A DNA stretch of 64,000 nt. Source: Moniliella sp. 'wahieum'. Lineage: Eukaryota > Basidiomycota > Moniliellomycetes > Moniliellales > Moniliellaceae. Where the stretch lies: NCBI GenBank assembly GCA_003971905.1, contig RSEE01000001.1, forward strand, positions 1,054,001-1,118,000, given 5' to 3'. The position numbers were made by a program, and so were the translations under genes. Shown here piece after piece: positions 1 through 12,082 of the stretch. Numbering within the stretch: the stretch's first letter is position 1; the number at the start of each line of letters is the position of its first letter. The notes beneath the pieces were generated by a model. The model made no database searches. It saw nothing but the letters and a program-made list of their open reading frames with translations, and was not told the DNA's origin.

Positions 1-3000
1 CGCATTATGCCCGCCCTGTCTCCTCCTTCCCCGCCCTGCGTAGACAGCAGTACGCAACCAACACCGCCCCCCTCGACCCGTCCAAGGCCGAGCAAATCCG
101 TCACGCCATTGGACAAGAGGAGCCCAAGCCCGAGGTTGATCATTCCTACCGTGCTGTCACCCAGCCCGACACAGCCACCATTCTCGCTCAACCGGGCATG
201 CAGCAGGGCACATTTTACCTTGACTCGATCTTCTCCATTGCCATCGGAGCCTGGGACTTGCGCCGGGGCATGACCAAGCTGGAAGCGCCCAACCTGTTGG
301 AGAAGGTCCAGTCTGCCTTACCTAACAGCAAGGAGATTGGGTACGATTTCCAGTTGCTTAGCGTTAGGGCTCGTCCTCGAGATGGGGGAGCGTTCCTCTA
401 CTTTGCGTATCGGCCTGCTCAGGATGCGCCTACGCTTGCCGAACAACAAGGGGATTCGCTCGCGTCCATTCAACAGAAACTGGACCAGGCTTTTTCCACC
501 TCATCGGAAGCCACTCGATTCACCTCCTTTACCCCGGCCTCGCGAGTACACATCGTTAAGGGAACGCCTTGGATCGAAGACATGGACCAATGGCCCTCCA
601 GTCGGCTCAATGTCAAGCTTTCCTCCGAAGCAGGTGAGCAGGCGGTCTGGGAAGCGCTCCGGCCATACGGCAGGATCCGCACCATCCAAGCCATTACCCC
701 AGGCACCCAATATATGGTTGTCTTTTCCCGTCTTCGGCGGCGGCCGCAGCCAAAAATTCGGCGCACCTTATGCGCCTTCCCGCACTCCCTGGCGCCGAGG
801 TTGGCACCCTTGGCCCAACCATCCGCCTAAACTACGAGCAGCGGTCTCGCTCCACCGAGTTTGCCCAGTGGGCCAGCTCCCACCCCAAGGTGATGATGCC
901 CATTATCTTTGCCCTGCTTGGCATTGTATCTGTCACGCTGCTCGACCCGCTGCGGGCCTGGATGGTGGAGTGGAGCAGCACATCCGGGACGTATTTGACC
1001 CAAACGCATATCAGCTTTGGCGTTGGGTCAAGCAAACAGGGGAGCGGCTGCGACTTGAAAGCGATGCACTGCTTGGTATGTCTTCGGATGACGACTCCTC
1101 GGCTGATGCGCAATTGTGGCGCGACCGGAGTGCAGGTACGCGTACCTTGGTCCGCTTGCTGCAACAGGCGCCTACCACGTTCATCACTCTCACCGGCCCT
1201 CGCGGGAGTGGGAAAAACGAACTGTTGTCACAAGCGTTGAGGGAAAATCACCTGGTCCTCGAGCTGGATGCAGCAGTGGTGGCCAAAGCGGGGCGAAAAG
1301 GCGACGTGGCGCAACTGGCGGCACTGGCCCAACAAACCGGCTATTGGCCTTCCCTTTCTTGGCTCAATCGGTTTGCAGGGATTGCCGATATGGCAGCAGC
1401 AGGGCTAATCGGATCCAAGCCGGGCTTCGCTACCCCGTCCGACCAACAGCTCAAGCAGCTCCTGACCACGGTCACCCAGGCTCTTATGACCATCAATCTC
1501 CAGGAGGCCAAGGCCGCTGAACAGCGGGAGAAGAAGGCAGCGATGCAGCGGGCCAAGGCGCAAAAGTCTCCGCCGCCTCCTCCGAAACATACCGACACGG
1601 CACCAGAGGAAGAGGGTGTGGCGTCCTCGGTTGAGGAAACGGTGGAAGGAGCGTGGAGCAAGCTGACTAGCTTCCTTCCATCCTTTTCCACCCCGGAAAA
1701 GGAGCAAGCCCCTACCTCATCTCCCGATCAGGCGGCCACTAAAGCAGCTGAGGTGGGCGAAGCTACCCTCACCACCTCCAAGGGGGATACGGTCGAGCTC
1801 GAGCACGCCGAAGAACCTCCATCGGCTACTACCTCCGTCGAAGCACGACGCTACCCTGCCGTGGTGATTCGTAACTTCCACCTCTCGGGGGTCAAGGACG
1901 AGGTGCTCTACACTGCTCTGGCCGAGTGGGGCGGCGAACTGATCCAGTCCCAGATTGCCAATGTGGTGTTTGTGAGTGACGACCCAGCTGGGATGAGCAA
2001 GGACCTAGCTCGTGCTTGCCCAACAAGCCCTTTGAGGCAATTTCCTTGGCCGATGCCGACTTACTTCGCGCTCGCAAGATCATAGCCGCCAAGATCAAGG
2101 AACTGGCAGAGCAGGAAGAAGAGACAGCCCGATCACCTGCCAAGGACTCGATTCAAGCCCGCTTGACCGCTTTGGCCGCTGCCCCACCCGCGAATGAGGC
2201 AGCCAAGGACGACGAGCACATCTCCTCGGCTGCGTCCAAAGCGGCCGAGCGGCTGCGCAGCCAACTCGACTCGACGCCGGCCGGGGAGGCTTATGGTGGC
2301 CTTCGTCCTTCCACGGCCGAATGGGTAGACAAGTTGGGTGGGCGGCAGAGACTTGTCCAACCTGGTGGAGAAGCTCAAGCTGGGCAGACGGTCCAATCGG
2401 CGGTGCAGTCGCTTATTGGTCATACGGCCGTCGCACTGCGTAAGTCTTTTGGGGAAGACATTGAGGAGGCGGCTACGCTGCCCTGGAGCCAGGCTCAGGC
2501 GTGGGGAGTGGTATCCAAGCTGGCCAAGCAGGGGGAGTTACCCTACTATGGTACACTTTTCGCTACGTTCAAGGGAAAAGAGGCCAGTCTCAAGGCCCTC
2601 GAGTCGGCCGAGGTGATCACCATTCGCAATGTGGACGGACGTCCGGCCGCAATCCGCCCGGGCCGCCCCGTGTTCTTACATGCCATGCGGGCCCTGGTGG
2701 CCGATCCAGTCTTTGCTGCCACTCAGACCTACCAGGCGAACAAGGCGCGCATCACTATGACGAGGGTGTTATTGCCCAGGTGGAAGAGGAGCTCAAGAGG
2801 ATCAAGGAGGCTGGCATGGACTCCACTGCCGCTGGACGCCAGCGCGCCCGGTTCCTGCTCGAATCTGTGGCAGAGGCAGAGGCCGAGCTGGAGAAGCTGT
2901 ATGCGGACAACCTTAAGTTGCTGGCGAAACTCAACTCGAAGCGCAGTAACCCTTATGCTCCCCCTCTTTCGTTTTCTTTGTACAACTCTTATCCCAATGG

Positions 3001-3044
3001 ATCGATGACATTATGGTTGCACAGTGGTGGATGGTGCAGGATGA
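1..3044 (+). CDS. YME2: Mitochondrial inner-membrane protein YME2 (RNA12 family), 5' partial
   Basis: Yme2 is an inner mitochondrial membrane protein linked to nucleoid and mtDNA maintenance. The frame is open to the left edge, so the N-terminus lies outside. Order seen: an N-terminal part ending in YLDSIFSIAIGAWDLRR (about 205-265), an RRM-like stretch (about 570-730), a membrane segment with VMMPIIFALLGIVSVTLL (about 890-945), a P-loop GPRGSGKNELL (about 1195-1230) that opens the RNA12 domain, the block YPAVVIRNFH (about 1853) and a C-terminal PYYGTLFATFKGKE block (about 2540) followed by a Glu/Lys-rich coiled coil. The reading frame changes at about 730, 1000, 2010 and 2760, which fits single-base errors since similarity resumes each time. 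A likely last intron (2946-3024) would give a stop at 3042-3044; without it the frame runs to 3103. Family is confident, the 3' end is not. Confidence 0.8.
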
Positions 3045-3112
3045 GGGGCAGCGAGTGGCATGGCGTAGTAACGAGACCTATAGCCGCATGCAGGTATTTT
3101 TGACCCAACTCT

Positions 3113-4185
3113 CTACTCGTCTTTGGGCAGGGCAAAGTGACCGGCCGTGCCCTGGAGGAGGAGATGCCGCGGAGGCGTTCTTGTTCCAGAGGGCCCAGAT
3201 CCCATGCCTCGGGTTTGGTCCAGGCGGCGCCGGCACACCTCCTTCTCCTTGTCCAGCGCAGCAAAGAACGCCTGAAAGAAAGTGCCAGAGGCAGTATTGG
3301 AACCCCACCAGTTATTCATCTTCCTCTTGGACTTGGGCACACTTGGATCCGCAGCAATCTCGGCCCGCAACTGCTCTGCCTTCTCCCAGGAAGCGGCGCC
3401 GTTGGCACCATAGCCCTGGGTAGCCAACACCAGCCATGGGGGAACAGTACGGCGGGAAGCCTTGATGCAGTACCGGGAGATGGCGGTGCAGTACACCTTG
3501 TTCTTCTTCCCGGCGCGAGGGGGCGCAATGAACTGGCTTTTGATGTCTGGGCGCGGGCGAGGGGTAAGGGTAGGGGTGGGTTAAGGCAAAGAGGAGAGAG
3601 GAAAAAACTACGTTAGTGAGGTCCCTGGCTGGGCAGGGCCAAGGGGAAGGTCACCTACAGATCCACTTTTCGTCCCACGCGATGAGGGAGGTGTGCAGCT
3701 GGAAAGGAGCGAACAATGGGATTTCAGAATGGAAGGTGTAATCAGCGCCGCGAGGGCAGTGAAGCCCCCGTCGTAAAGAGACGTGGGAAGTAGCGGATTA
3801 CAAACCGCATGCGACTAAAGTCGACGGCGGCAGAGGCGTAGGAGGGAGTTGGACATGTGCAGGTTGTAGTCTGCCATGTCGGGCCAGACTCGACCGGGAC
3901 GCACGGTGTGCAAATCGAATACGGAGGTGCCAGGGCAGATTTCGCGCGTGCTCAACTGCGGCTGTACATCGGGGGCGCGTCAGGCCCTTAACAGCACGGC
4001 GAGCGAAGGGACGGAACCACCAAGGACGACGGCCAGGCTGTTGCCCCGTTCGTTCACCAGTTCGGTGATCAAGAGGCGGACGTGCCAGAGCAGCGGGAAG
4101 GCGTGAATGTTTGACGACAGGAGGAGAAGGAGGAGCACCTTGGCGCCCCCAGGGCATGGGGGAGCAATGTTGATACGACGGACAT
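3113..4185 (-). CDS. THEM6-like HotDog-fold thioesterase-family protein
   Basis: The protein resembles the thioesterase-like (4HBT/THEM6) family, whose fungal members are small, often membrane-anchored and of unknown substrate. Seen in order on the minus strand: a start at 4185 with a hydrophobic leader rich in Leu; NIHAFPLLWHVRLL, the family's typical opening; ADYNLHMSNS (about 3860), matching the DxNxHxxNS catalytic-site region; a RMRFVIRYFPRLF block; LHTSLIAWDEKWIY; and KVYCTAISRYCIKASRRTVPP followed by LATQGYG. An intron at 3547-3658 (GTAGGT donor, CAG acceptor) joins KWIY to IKSQFIAPPR. Two or three frame changes occur (near 4150, 3960 and 3830), again probably base errors. It is convergent with YME2, with about 70 bp between the ends. 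The exact C-terminus is uncertain because similarity fades after about 3240. Confidence 0.62.
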
Positions 4186-5076
4186 GGATGGTGGTGGTTG
4201 GGGGGATGAGAGCAAAGGGTGGTGCTCAAATAGGTTTGATTAGGGGGCGGGGGGTGAGTAGCCCAACGCAGGCCGAAGACCGAAGACCGAAGATGCAATG
4301 ACGCGTGATGGCTAGGAAGCGAGCTCAGGCGGTACTGAGTCTGAGTACGAGTCTGAGTACTCGAGAGGGACTGAGCCTGTCTGCCTCAGTGAGTCGCAGT
4401 GGCTTCGATGGGGGCCGCGCCGCGCCAGCGTCAGGTGTCTCGTGTCACACATCGCACGTGACCGCCATGCACTGTGCGCGACAAGGTCATGTTCAAATGT
4501 TCAACCACCTTGGGCGTTCTTCGGCGCCTCCTGACGTGTCACGTGTGTCACATGACATGGGCCAATGGGCGGGCCGCCGTCCGCGGAGTCGGCGTCTGGG
4601 CGGATTAACTGATTATCGATTGCGTCGATGAGCGTCACGCCAAGGCCCCAAGCTTCAAGCGTTGCTCCGCCTTGCTCGGGCTTGCTCAGCGCTGGCGCGC
4701 AGCCGCTCAGCCCTTGCTCAGCTGCTCAGCGCGCTCGGCTGCTCCGGCGCCCTGAGGTTGCCGAACAGCATCTCCGCTCTCCCCAACAGCTGCCTGTGCA
4801 GCTGACATGCAGCGGGCAACCCCTAGCAGCGTGTCTGCTAAGCGCTAATGATTGGATCTTAGATCTTAGACCACCTGCTCGTCACCCCGCGCTTGGGGTA
4901 ATTCTGGTTAGCCATAGTGCATAGGCGGCCTAAGCACGTCACGTGGCAACACTCACAGTCACGTGCGCCAAGTCACGTGACCGGCGCACGTGACACCCGT
5001 GTGAGTGGCCTGGCGCCTTGACTCTGACCAGAACAACGCCCCGCCGCACCGTCCTCGTCCCTCCGACGCCCCGCCC
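4186..5076. other. Divergent intergenic region with short repeats
   Basis: No gene seen. The region lies between two divergent starts and should hold both promoters. It contains a CTGAGTA/CGAGTCT short-period repeat at about 4337-4372, GCTCAGC-type repeats at about 4675-4745, the motif ATCTTAGATCTTAGA at about 4856-4870 and a dense CACGTG cluster listed separately. Confidence 0.6.
4940..4992. promoter_or_regulatory. Cluster of four CACGTG E-box hexamers
   Basis: CACGTG occurs at 4940-4945, 4960-4965, 4974-4979 and 4987-4992, three of them as TCACGTG or CACGTGA. They lie 85-137 bp upstream of the assumed HID1 start at 5077. CACGTG is the known core site of bHLH factors (Pho4, Cbf1 and sterol regulators). 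Which factor acts here is inference. Confidence 0.45.
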
Positions 5077-7861
5077 ATGACGCCGGCCACGACTTCGGGC
5101 ACGGCGTGGTCTTGGCTCGGCCTCTCGTCTGCGTCGTCTTCGGACGCAGACGACGCCCACCCCTTCGCCTCCTTCTGCTCCGACGCCCGCTGGGCCTGCC
5201 TCGCCTCTGGGCCCAGCGCCACATCCCCCCCACCAACACGACTACTGGCGCCGCTGGCTCGCTCTCCTCCGGCCGCCCTCGTCGCAACCCGGCCCATCCG
5301 GCTCTCGCCCAACCCACGCATTACTACGCTCTTTCCGTTCCCAATGTCCGCCGCGCTCTTGCTCATGCCCCGGAGAACGTCGCTGCCTTGCTGGAATTCC
5401 TGGTGGCCCACCTCGAAGGCCTTGTCCGCGATGATCACTTCTGCCCCCCACCTCGCCCCGGTGCCCATTTGCCCACGGGTCCCCGCGACGTGTTCCGAAG
5501 CCATAACGGCCATCCAGCTTCTTTCCCATGTCCTTCCCGTCGTGTTGGAGGGCGACCATGACACCTACTCGCTCATTGAGGCCGATGGCGCCACCGAGCC
5601 CCGCGTTGCTCACACGTCTTGGACCTTTGAGCGCACCGTTCTCTGGATCCCCCATCTGCCTTGAAGGAGAGATATGCCCTCGTCGGATCCATTGGGAGCA
5701 AATGACCCCAACCTATTCCCCATCCCCGCCAAACCAAGATGCGACAGAGCTTGTCTCGGCCACCGTCTCCTTACTATGCTGCTGGATCTGCTCTTCGTCC
5801 CCGGTTTCAGTCTCCCATGGACCCCGGAACTTCGGGCAGACTGCAGCTGCACTCAACTACCAGGGCACGGTATGTGATTTGGTCTCCAGGCTTGGGCAGC
5901 TCGACAGGAATTGAGGGCACCACGTCGACCCATGTGGCACACCCATCGTGTTGTTACGCTTGATCTTGATCCTACTTGGTGCGGCGTGTATCATTCTCCC
6001 CACCAGGCGAAGGAGAGAGTGAGTTTGTGGACGATGCGCTACATACATCTCGCAACAGGATACGATCGACCCATTGTCCTGCCTCTTCTCTGCAGCCTGA
6101 TGAACACCATCCTTTGTCCTCCCGTGCAAGGGGACAGCTGGACTGCTTGGGCCATGGGTTGGGTGCCCAGTACCATCACCAGTTCCACCCAAGACAGCTC
6201 TAGTGAGCTGGCCCTCCTTTGCCTGCAGATCACATCGCTCCTCCTCTCCTACACCCCGGGACTGATGAGCCACAAGAAGAGAGCGCCACCACCGAGGTCA
6301 ACTGGTTCCGCCACTACCTCGCACGTTTGCATCGTCCAACGGATTACAACCTGCTCTGGTCTGGACTGAGTACCTGGGTGGAGTCTGGCACACATACCCC
6401 ACTCTTTTTGGGGAACGCAGGGCGGGCAACATCGCTCGAAGCGCTCACATTGTTCTGGATGGCCCTACGCGTCAACCTTGGGTTCCAAGCCTGGCTCTCT
6501 GGATCCCGTCAAAGCCAATCTCGTGCTCGCCTGGCTCTTGCATTTATCCTCCGGTTCCGAACCCAGGAAACAGACCGCGCCCTGGTTCAGACGAGCGCAT
6601 GGGTGATTGAGGACTTATCCGCCCACAAGGCCTGGTGTGCCTGCTGGGCCCAGCCTTTCTTTCCCTCCAAGCTTTTACCCGTACCCTACCTCCCGCCACC
6701 CCAATAGGGCACTGATGCGCTTGTCCTCACCGCGACCACGTTGGCACCCTGGTCCCTTGCCCAGAAGGTGCGCAAGTCACAACAGCATTGCTGCGCGCCT
6801 CCCGCAATCGGCGCCTTACTGGCATAGTCTGTCGATAGTGGCAGCAACCAAGCTGGCTCAACTCACTGGCTCCCTGGCTCAGCCCAAAGTGTGGCTGTAG
6901 GGCCTCCACGAGGGGAATGGCTACGTCTGCTCCTTGATTGTGTGGCGCTTGCTGGCGTGCGCATCCGCCTGAACAGGTACACCTTCTTTACGCCCTGGTG
7001 ACGGGTGCCGCACCCGAGCTGGCTCAGCTCGCCAACTGAGCCTTGCTTCGGCGTTGGTGCACGTGCATCGCTTGTCGCCTGCCGCTCAGGACGACAGGGC
7101 GAGATCAAGCGCAAGGCAGAAGCGTACCGGGGCGATGGGTACGTGCCTACCGAGCGTGGCGTGGGCCACGTGGGTTGCCTCCCTCGATCCGGCCCGCACA
7201 GTGGTTGCAGAGAGTTGCTGGCGGAGCTGGTGCCGGGGTGGAGCGGTATCGGAGGGGCATTGTGCTCAAGCCTCATGCCGAGCAGCGCGTGCTTGCCTTT
7301 GTTCGGGACTGGGCGGTGGAGCATGCACCTGCACCTGCGCTTGTGGATGATCCAAGTCAGACCACGGACCCTTTCAGTGGGATGGGGTGTCGGAGCAGTT
7401 GTCGGCGTGGTTGTGGGTGCGCATCTTGCGCCAGTCGCAGCTAGCGTGTGGGAGGGGGACGAGGTGCGGCTGCCAACATATAGATTGGGGAGATTCGCAT
7501 CGAGCATGGATTGAGAACAGAGATATCGCGAAATGCACCCACCCCAAGTGAACCTATATGAACCGCGGATGCAACTTGAAGAGCATACGCTTTCGGCAAC
7601 TCGGTTGGCGCTTGTACCTGATGAGGCTGGGGGTCAGCCTGCAGTCTCCCATCTTCCCTCTCCCCTACGGGTTGCCCGACCGCGTCCCCCTGGAACCCAA
7701 TGATGCGGGTGAGTTACTAACATACTAAGTTTTCATCCATTTGTTTGGTTCATTCGCTGGCTGTAGCCAGATACCACCATCCCCTATGACACACCTGCTA
7801 TCGACGTGATCCCTTCAGCTCTGGAGTCAATGTGCGGGTTGAGTGCGAGTATATTATTGTA
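5077..7861 (+). CDS. HID1-family protein (Golgi/trafficking, Ftp105-like)
   Basis: HID1 proteins are myristoylated or Golgi-associated factors; the fission yeast member Ftp105 anchors the deubiquitinase Ubp5. Similarity is patchy but ordered: APENVAALLEFLVAHL (about 5375), a LLSHVLPVVLEGD block (about 5520), SWTFERTVLW (about 5620), LDLLFVPGFSLP (about 5780), a VNWFRHYLARLHRPTDYNLLW block (about 6300, the best family match), SLEALTLFWMALRVNLGFQAWL (about 6437) and VWEGDEVRL near 7450. The last coding exon, PDTTIPYDTPAIDVIP onward, ends with TAG at 7859-7861 after a clear 58-nt intron (7709-7766) with a TACTAAC branch site. The frame changes many times; some changes may be unrecognised introns. 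The start at 5077 is the first plausible ATG and is weak. An unrelated or rearranged protein is possible. Confidence 0.55.
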
Positions 7862-8008
7862 GCACTACCGAGATGTGGTCTCTCTTTCGAGCTCCCTTTA
7901 TGGAATGCACGTGCGATCGCCTTCGGTCGTTCAGTTTTCTGTTTGCGAGGATATACTGGAATAGGTGGGGCTTAGGGATCATACGGATCCCTGCACTTGG
8001 ATGCATTT

Positions 8009-11000
8009 TTACGCCCACGCGTTCTTCCCCCCCTCATCTGAGCCTGCACCCGCGGGCTCGGCTCGGTCCAGGCATTGGCTTCTAGCCCCAGACCAGCGGC
8101 TGTTCCTTTGCGGCCTCAGGCCTCCGAGCCATCGTCTCCGACTCGTAGTCGTCACTATCCGTTCGCCGCCCCAGCCACCGCTGCCAACGGCCGCATCGAC
8201 TGTAGCAGCCTCGATGGTTTGGGATGAGCTCATCTGCGCCTTGGGAACCATTCCGCCTCTTTCTTCTTCTTCTTCTTCTTCTTCTTCTTCTCATCTTCAT
8301 ACTCATCCGACTCGGCAGACGAGTCGTCTTCGTACTCTTTCGTACTCCTCGTCCTCCCTTGCGGGCGCACTGAGATCCAGCTCGATCAAACGGGGGGGCT
8401 CGTCGGTATCATCCAGGAACGAGTCCAGGTCTTGGTACTTTGGGTTCATCCGCCCCCCAACGAATGCAGTGGGGGAACGGTTGCTTCCGGGGTTGCGCTT
8501 TCTGGCGTTCCATTAGAAGCAGGATGCACAACCTCGTCCTCCTCAGGTACATACTCGTAAGCCGACGCAGGTAGGGCGGCAGCGTACTGCGCGGGCCTGC
8601 CTGTGGCGCCTCCCGTGCCTTGGCTGCAGCCTTTCAAATCGCGCTGCGCTGGGCCTTGTCCACTCCCTTCCCTCTCAGCCCAGGGTGGAACAGACATGTA
8701 CTCCGCCCCAAAGATATCCCGTCCCCCGCGAAGGAGAGGAGCCAAACTCGTGCCTCGCCCGACAGGCGAGACGGGGGCTCTGCTGCACTAACAGCATTTC
8801 CACCAATGCCGAGGAGGGATACCAGGTTTGGTTTTCTCTTTTGTCTCTTCCCAGCAGCAGCCGCCGTAGACTCATCCTTCTTTGTCTCTTCCGAGCCAAG
8901 TCGGCGGCAACCCATGCGGCGACACTGCGCACCAGAGCCACATAGTGCTCCACATGGGCATGAAGATCGAGGTTGGGATCCTCCCATGCCTGTTGGAAGA
9001 GACGATGGGTGTGAACATCGACTTGGACGAGAAGCGTAGGGTCGACTCCGGCGCCCCTCACATTGAGCATTGGAGGTAGCCCAGATCTTGACGGCGGTAG
9101 TGACAAGGGCCATGCGGGCCTCGGTGGGTTCCTTGCTATAATTTTTGGCAGCTTTGTGCAGCAGGTCGGGGCCTAACAGCTCAGCAGCAGACTTGCGTAC
9201 TTGGACAGTCGCACCATCGGGCGGAGTAAACTCTACCTCCACTTCCACCCGACAGACTCGCCTAGTAACCACGCCAACGTCGCCCTCTCCTCGCCTCCGG
9301 CAACATTGCGTTTGCCCACCAATTTGAGTCGCTTGCCCTGCGGCGCAGCACCGTCCGGGGACGTGTAGAGCAACCTCGCGGCATGTTGCAAGAGATCAAA
9401 CATGTGCCACTTGAAGTTCCTCCTGGGCCTTGCGCAACTCCAGCCGTGTCCCGTCCTCCTTCTGAAGAAGCATCAGGCTCTCATTCTTGCCTTGCAGGAT
9501 GCGCGACAAGACCTGCACTGCACCTTGGATCACGCCACGTCGGAGTCCGACCGAGCGGAGGGACGGTCAAACGGATCACTTCCTTCTCTTCCTGTAAGTT
9601 TGCTCCCGCCTGCAACGTCTCGGAGCAAACCCAACGCCACCTCCGAGAGACGTGCTTCCACCCCCCATTTATCGAGGGTAGGGCGGGTAAGATCAAGCGC
9701 ACGAGGTCCCCCCACCTCCCCACTAGGTCGGCCAGAATCTTGAGCGCATGTGTTGCTCGGCTTTCGCGCCATTCGAAGCGCGCTGTCTCCTCCAGCTCCT
9801 CCACGAGCCAGGCAGCATGTCCTCTCCCACAAGCAGAGGCAGCAGTTCCAATTTGGCAAAAAAGATCGGGTCGGTGGCCGTCGCCCCCGACAGTGTCGTA
9901 GTGCTCATGTGGAACGCATTGGGGGCAAGAGAACTGGTTGCATCTCCCGCCCCCGTCAGCGCATTGCTCACTGCGGTACTCATGGTTGTACCCGCCTCAC
10001 GCAACGCAGGCAGATTGCCAAGCTGACCCAGCTGGCCCAGGGCACCAAGGTTGCCCAAGTTGGTGGCCAGGGTAGCCGTTGTACTAGCCAAACTCGATGC
10101 TGCTCCCTCCACCACTGCTGCAGGAGGGACAAGGGCAAGCGATCCGGGGGCAAACGAGCTGGTGCTGCAGTCGCTGCGGGGGTAAAAGTCGGTGAGCATA
10201 TCAGCCAGGATGGGTTGGTACTGGGGGTCGCTCCGCATCAGCCAAAGCAGATTCAGGAGGAGGATATAGGTCACGTCTCGGTCTTCGACTGTGCCACTTG
10301 CAGACGAGGCCAGAACGGCAAGTTGGGTGATGAAATTGCTGTGGTCCGAAGAAGGGAGGAGATAGTATAGCAACCGACTGGCAGAGAGCACGACCGAGGC
10401 GTTGGTGCTTTGCAACAGTTGGGTGACCTTGTACGTTAGTAACTCCAGGTCTTCGTCTCGTTTTTTCGTCTTGTCGGCCTGCACAAGGTCAGCGGGTTGC
10501 TCAAAGTTGCACCGTGCATAGTGAAGTAGCACTTCACACGCCACCACTTGGCTCCATTCGTCAAAGTCAGGCAGAGCATGGCAGATCCTGCGGTAGTGCG
10601 GATGAAGTAGCTCCCATCGCTCCGCGAACGCCTTGGCGCGGACTTGGGCCTGGTCGTGATCTTCTACGGGTTGGTAAAGCGCACCAAAGATGCGCTGGAA
10701 GGAGACCAATGCAGCACCAATTACAACGGGTGTGCGGTCCCCCAAAAGGAGGGACAATATGGACAGATAAGAAGTGAGGTTGTCCACATCGGCACTGGGA
10801 GGGTCAGCATGAGACGGCAGAGCACAGATGTCAAACGCAACATACTCAATGCACCGCGGTAAGGCCAGAGCGGTGACTCTGCGTACATATGCACTTGTGT
10901 CGAGCGCAGCTTTGCGGACGGAGAGCTCGACAATGCTGTTGGCCATGTGGTTGCGCAGCCCCGTGAGGACACGGATCGCCATGCCGCGGACTAGCGGCGA

Positions 11001-11441
11001 GGGGTCGGTAGCATCGCGCTGGAACGAGTTGATGGAGAGAAGCGTCAATTCCTCGGCCTCGGGCGAGTGCTGGGCATATTGAAGGATGACGACATAAACC
11101 AGGCGCCGCACCTCGAGCGAGGGGGACGACGTGAGTTTGAGCGCGCCAGGAAGGAATTCAGAGGCGTCTCGGCCCTTGGATATGAGAGCAACCACACGGC
11201 GCAGGCCCTCGATCTGAAGGGAAACATTGGTGCTAGCGAGCTGGGGGGCGATCTGGCTGAGCTTGTCGAGCCCCGTGTCGAGGTATTTGTCTCTGCGACG
11301 GGCGGCGCTGGTGGTGCCAAGGGCGGCGAGGCCAGGGAGGTGTACGCCGGTGCCCGAGCGCTCGAGCATGTCCTGCAGCGCATCGGCAGTGTCCTCTGCG
11401 CGCTCACGGAGAAATTCAAGCGCTCCACGTCCACCGGACAT
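8009..11441 (-). CDS. APL6: AP-3 adaptor complex subunit beta
   Basis: This is the large beta subunit of AP-3, the adaptor that carries cargo from Golgi or endosome to the vacuole. From the start at 11441 about 570 residues are in one frame: DKYLDTGLDKLSQIAPQLA, EGLRRVVALISKGRDASEFLP and EVRRLVYVVILQYA, the typical adaptin trunk of HEAT-like repeats. Later pieces in other frames continue in order: ALKILADLVGRWGDLVRLIL (about 9730), VIQGAVQVLSRILQGK (about 9520), the domain with WLLGES (about 9285), LLGPDLLHKAAKNY (about 9160) and DLHAHVEHYVALVRS (about 8960). The C-terminal hinge is Glu/Asp/Ser rich, then runs into a poly-Lys stretch coded by a (TTC)n microsatellite (8262-8292 on the + strand). 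Position of the stop depends on the frame (8009 or 8082). AP-3 is preferred to AP-1/AP-2 beta because of the acidic Ser/Lys-rich hinge. Confidence 0.8.
8262..8292. repeat. (TTC)n microsatellite in the AP-3 beta hinge
   Basis: About ten TTC units on the + strand read as a Lys run (AAG) in the AP-3 beta gene. Acidic/Lys hinge regions are usual in AP-3 beta; the pure triplet run is prone to length change. Confidence 0.9.
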
Positions 11442-12082
11442 GGTGGAAGAGGCAGGGGGGGCGGTGGTTGGAGCGGAGGGAAGGCGAGTGGATCGGCCGA
11501 CGTGGCCTCGGCGTAGCGGTTGGTTGGTTGGAGCACCACCGCCGGCCTAGGAATATGAAACGCCAGCATAGGAAACGTTGATATTTCAGGCCCAGTGACC
11601 CCATATTCCGCCCCGCGCGGAACAGCAGCATTGGAATGGGCATTGGGCGCCACATTTCATGCACCACATTGGATGATGCATGATACGTCACGCGTTTGAG
11701 CCTTACTTTGTCCAGTCTGTGTGTTGCTGCCGGCCTAGATAGAGACGGCAATCCCAGGCTTCATCGCCCCCATGGACCTCATTGGCAACATGACGTTGCA
11801 CAAGCACTTGACCGGGGCCAGCACCACATCAGAAACCATGTTTGGCATGGCCGAAGGCTGTGGGAGCTCGACCTTTGGCCCGACCAGCCATTAATCATTG
11901 GAGTCCATTACTAGACTATCATGTGTGCACTGAGCACGACGCGCTCTCTTTAGTTCGAACCATGTACGCCCGCCTTCTCTCTCCTTGTTGGGTTACTGAT
12001 TCGAGGTATCCAGCACACCGGACAAGGTGATTGAGCGGACATTGAGGACGAGGCAACACTGAAAATGAGAATGGATTATTGA
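11442..12082. other. Intergenic region upstream of AP-3 beta
   Basis: This holds the AP-3 beta promoter and the 3' flank of POP4. The motif TGATGCATGAT lies at 11674-11684, followed by ACGTCACG. A 40-codon reading frame (11772-11894) is listed separately. Nothing else is seen. Confidence 0.5.
11772..11894 (+). CDS. Unrecognised 40-residue open reading frame
   Basis: An ATG at 11772 opens a frame of 40 codons ending in TAA at 11892-11894. The start reads MDLIGNMTLHKHLTG and the middle is rich in Ser, Thr and Gly. No signal peptide, membrane segment or CAAX box is visible. I do not recognise it. It lies 330 bp from the AP-3 beta start on the opposite strand. It may be chance; only a transcript or conservation would support it. 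Confidence 0.13.
   Translation: MDLIGNMTLHKHLTGASTTSETMFGMAEGCGSSTFGPTSH

Noticed and set aside
8262-8292. TTC array as a separate regulatory element
   Set aside because: It lies in frame in the hinge of AP-3 beta, where Lys/acidic runs are usual.
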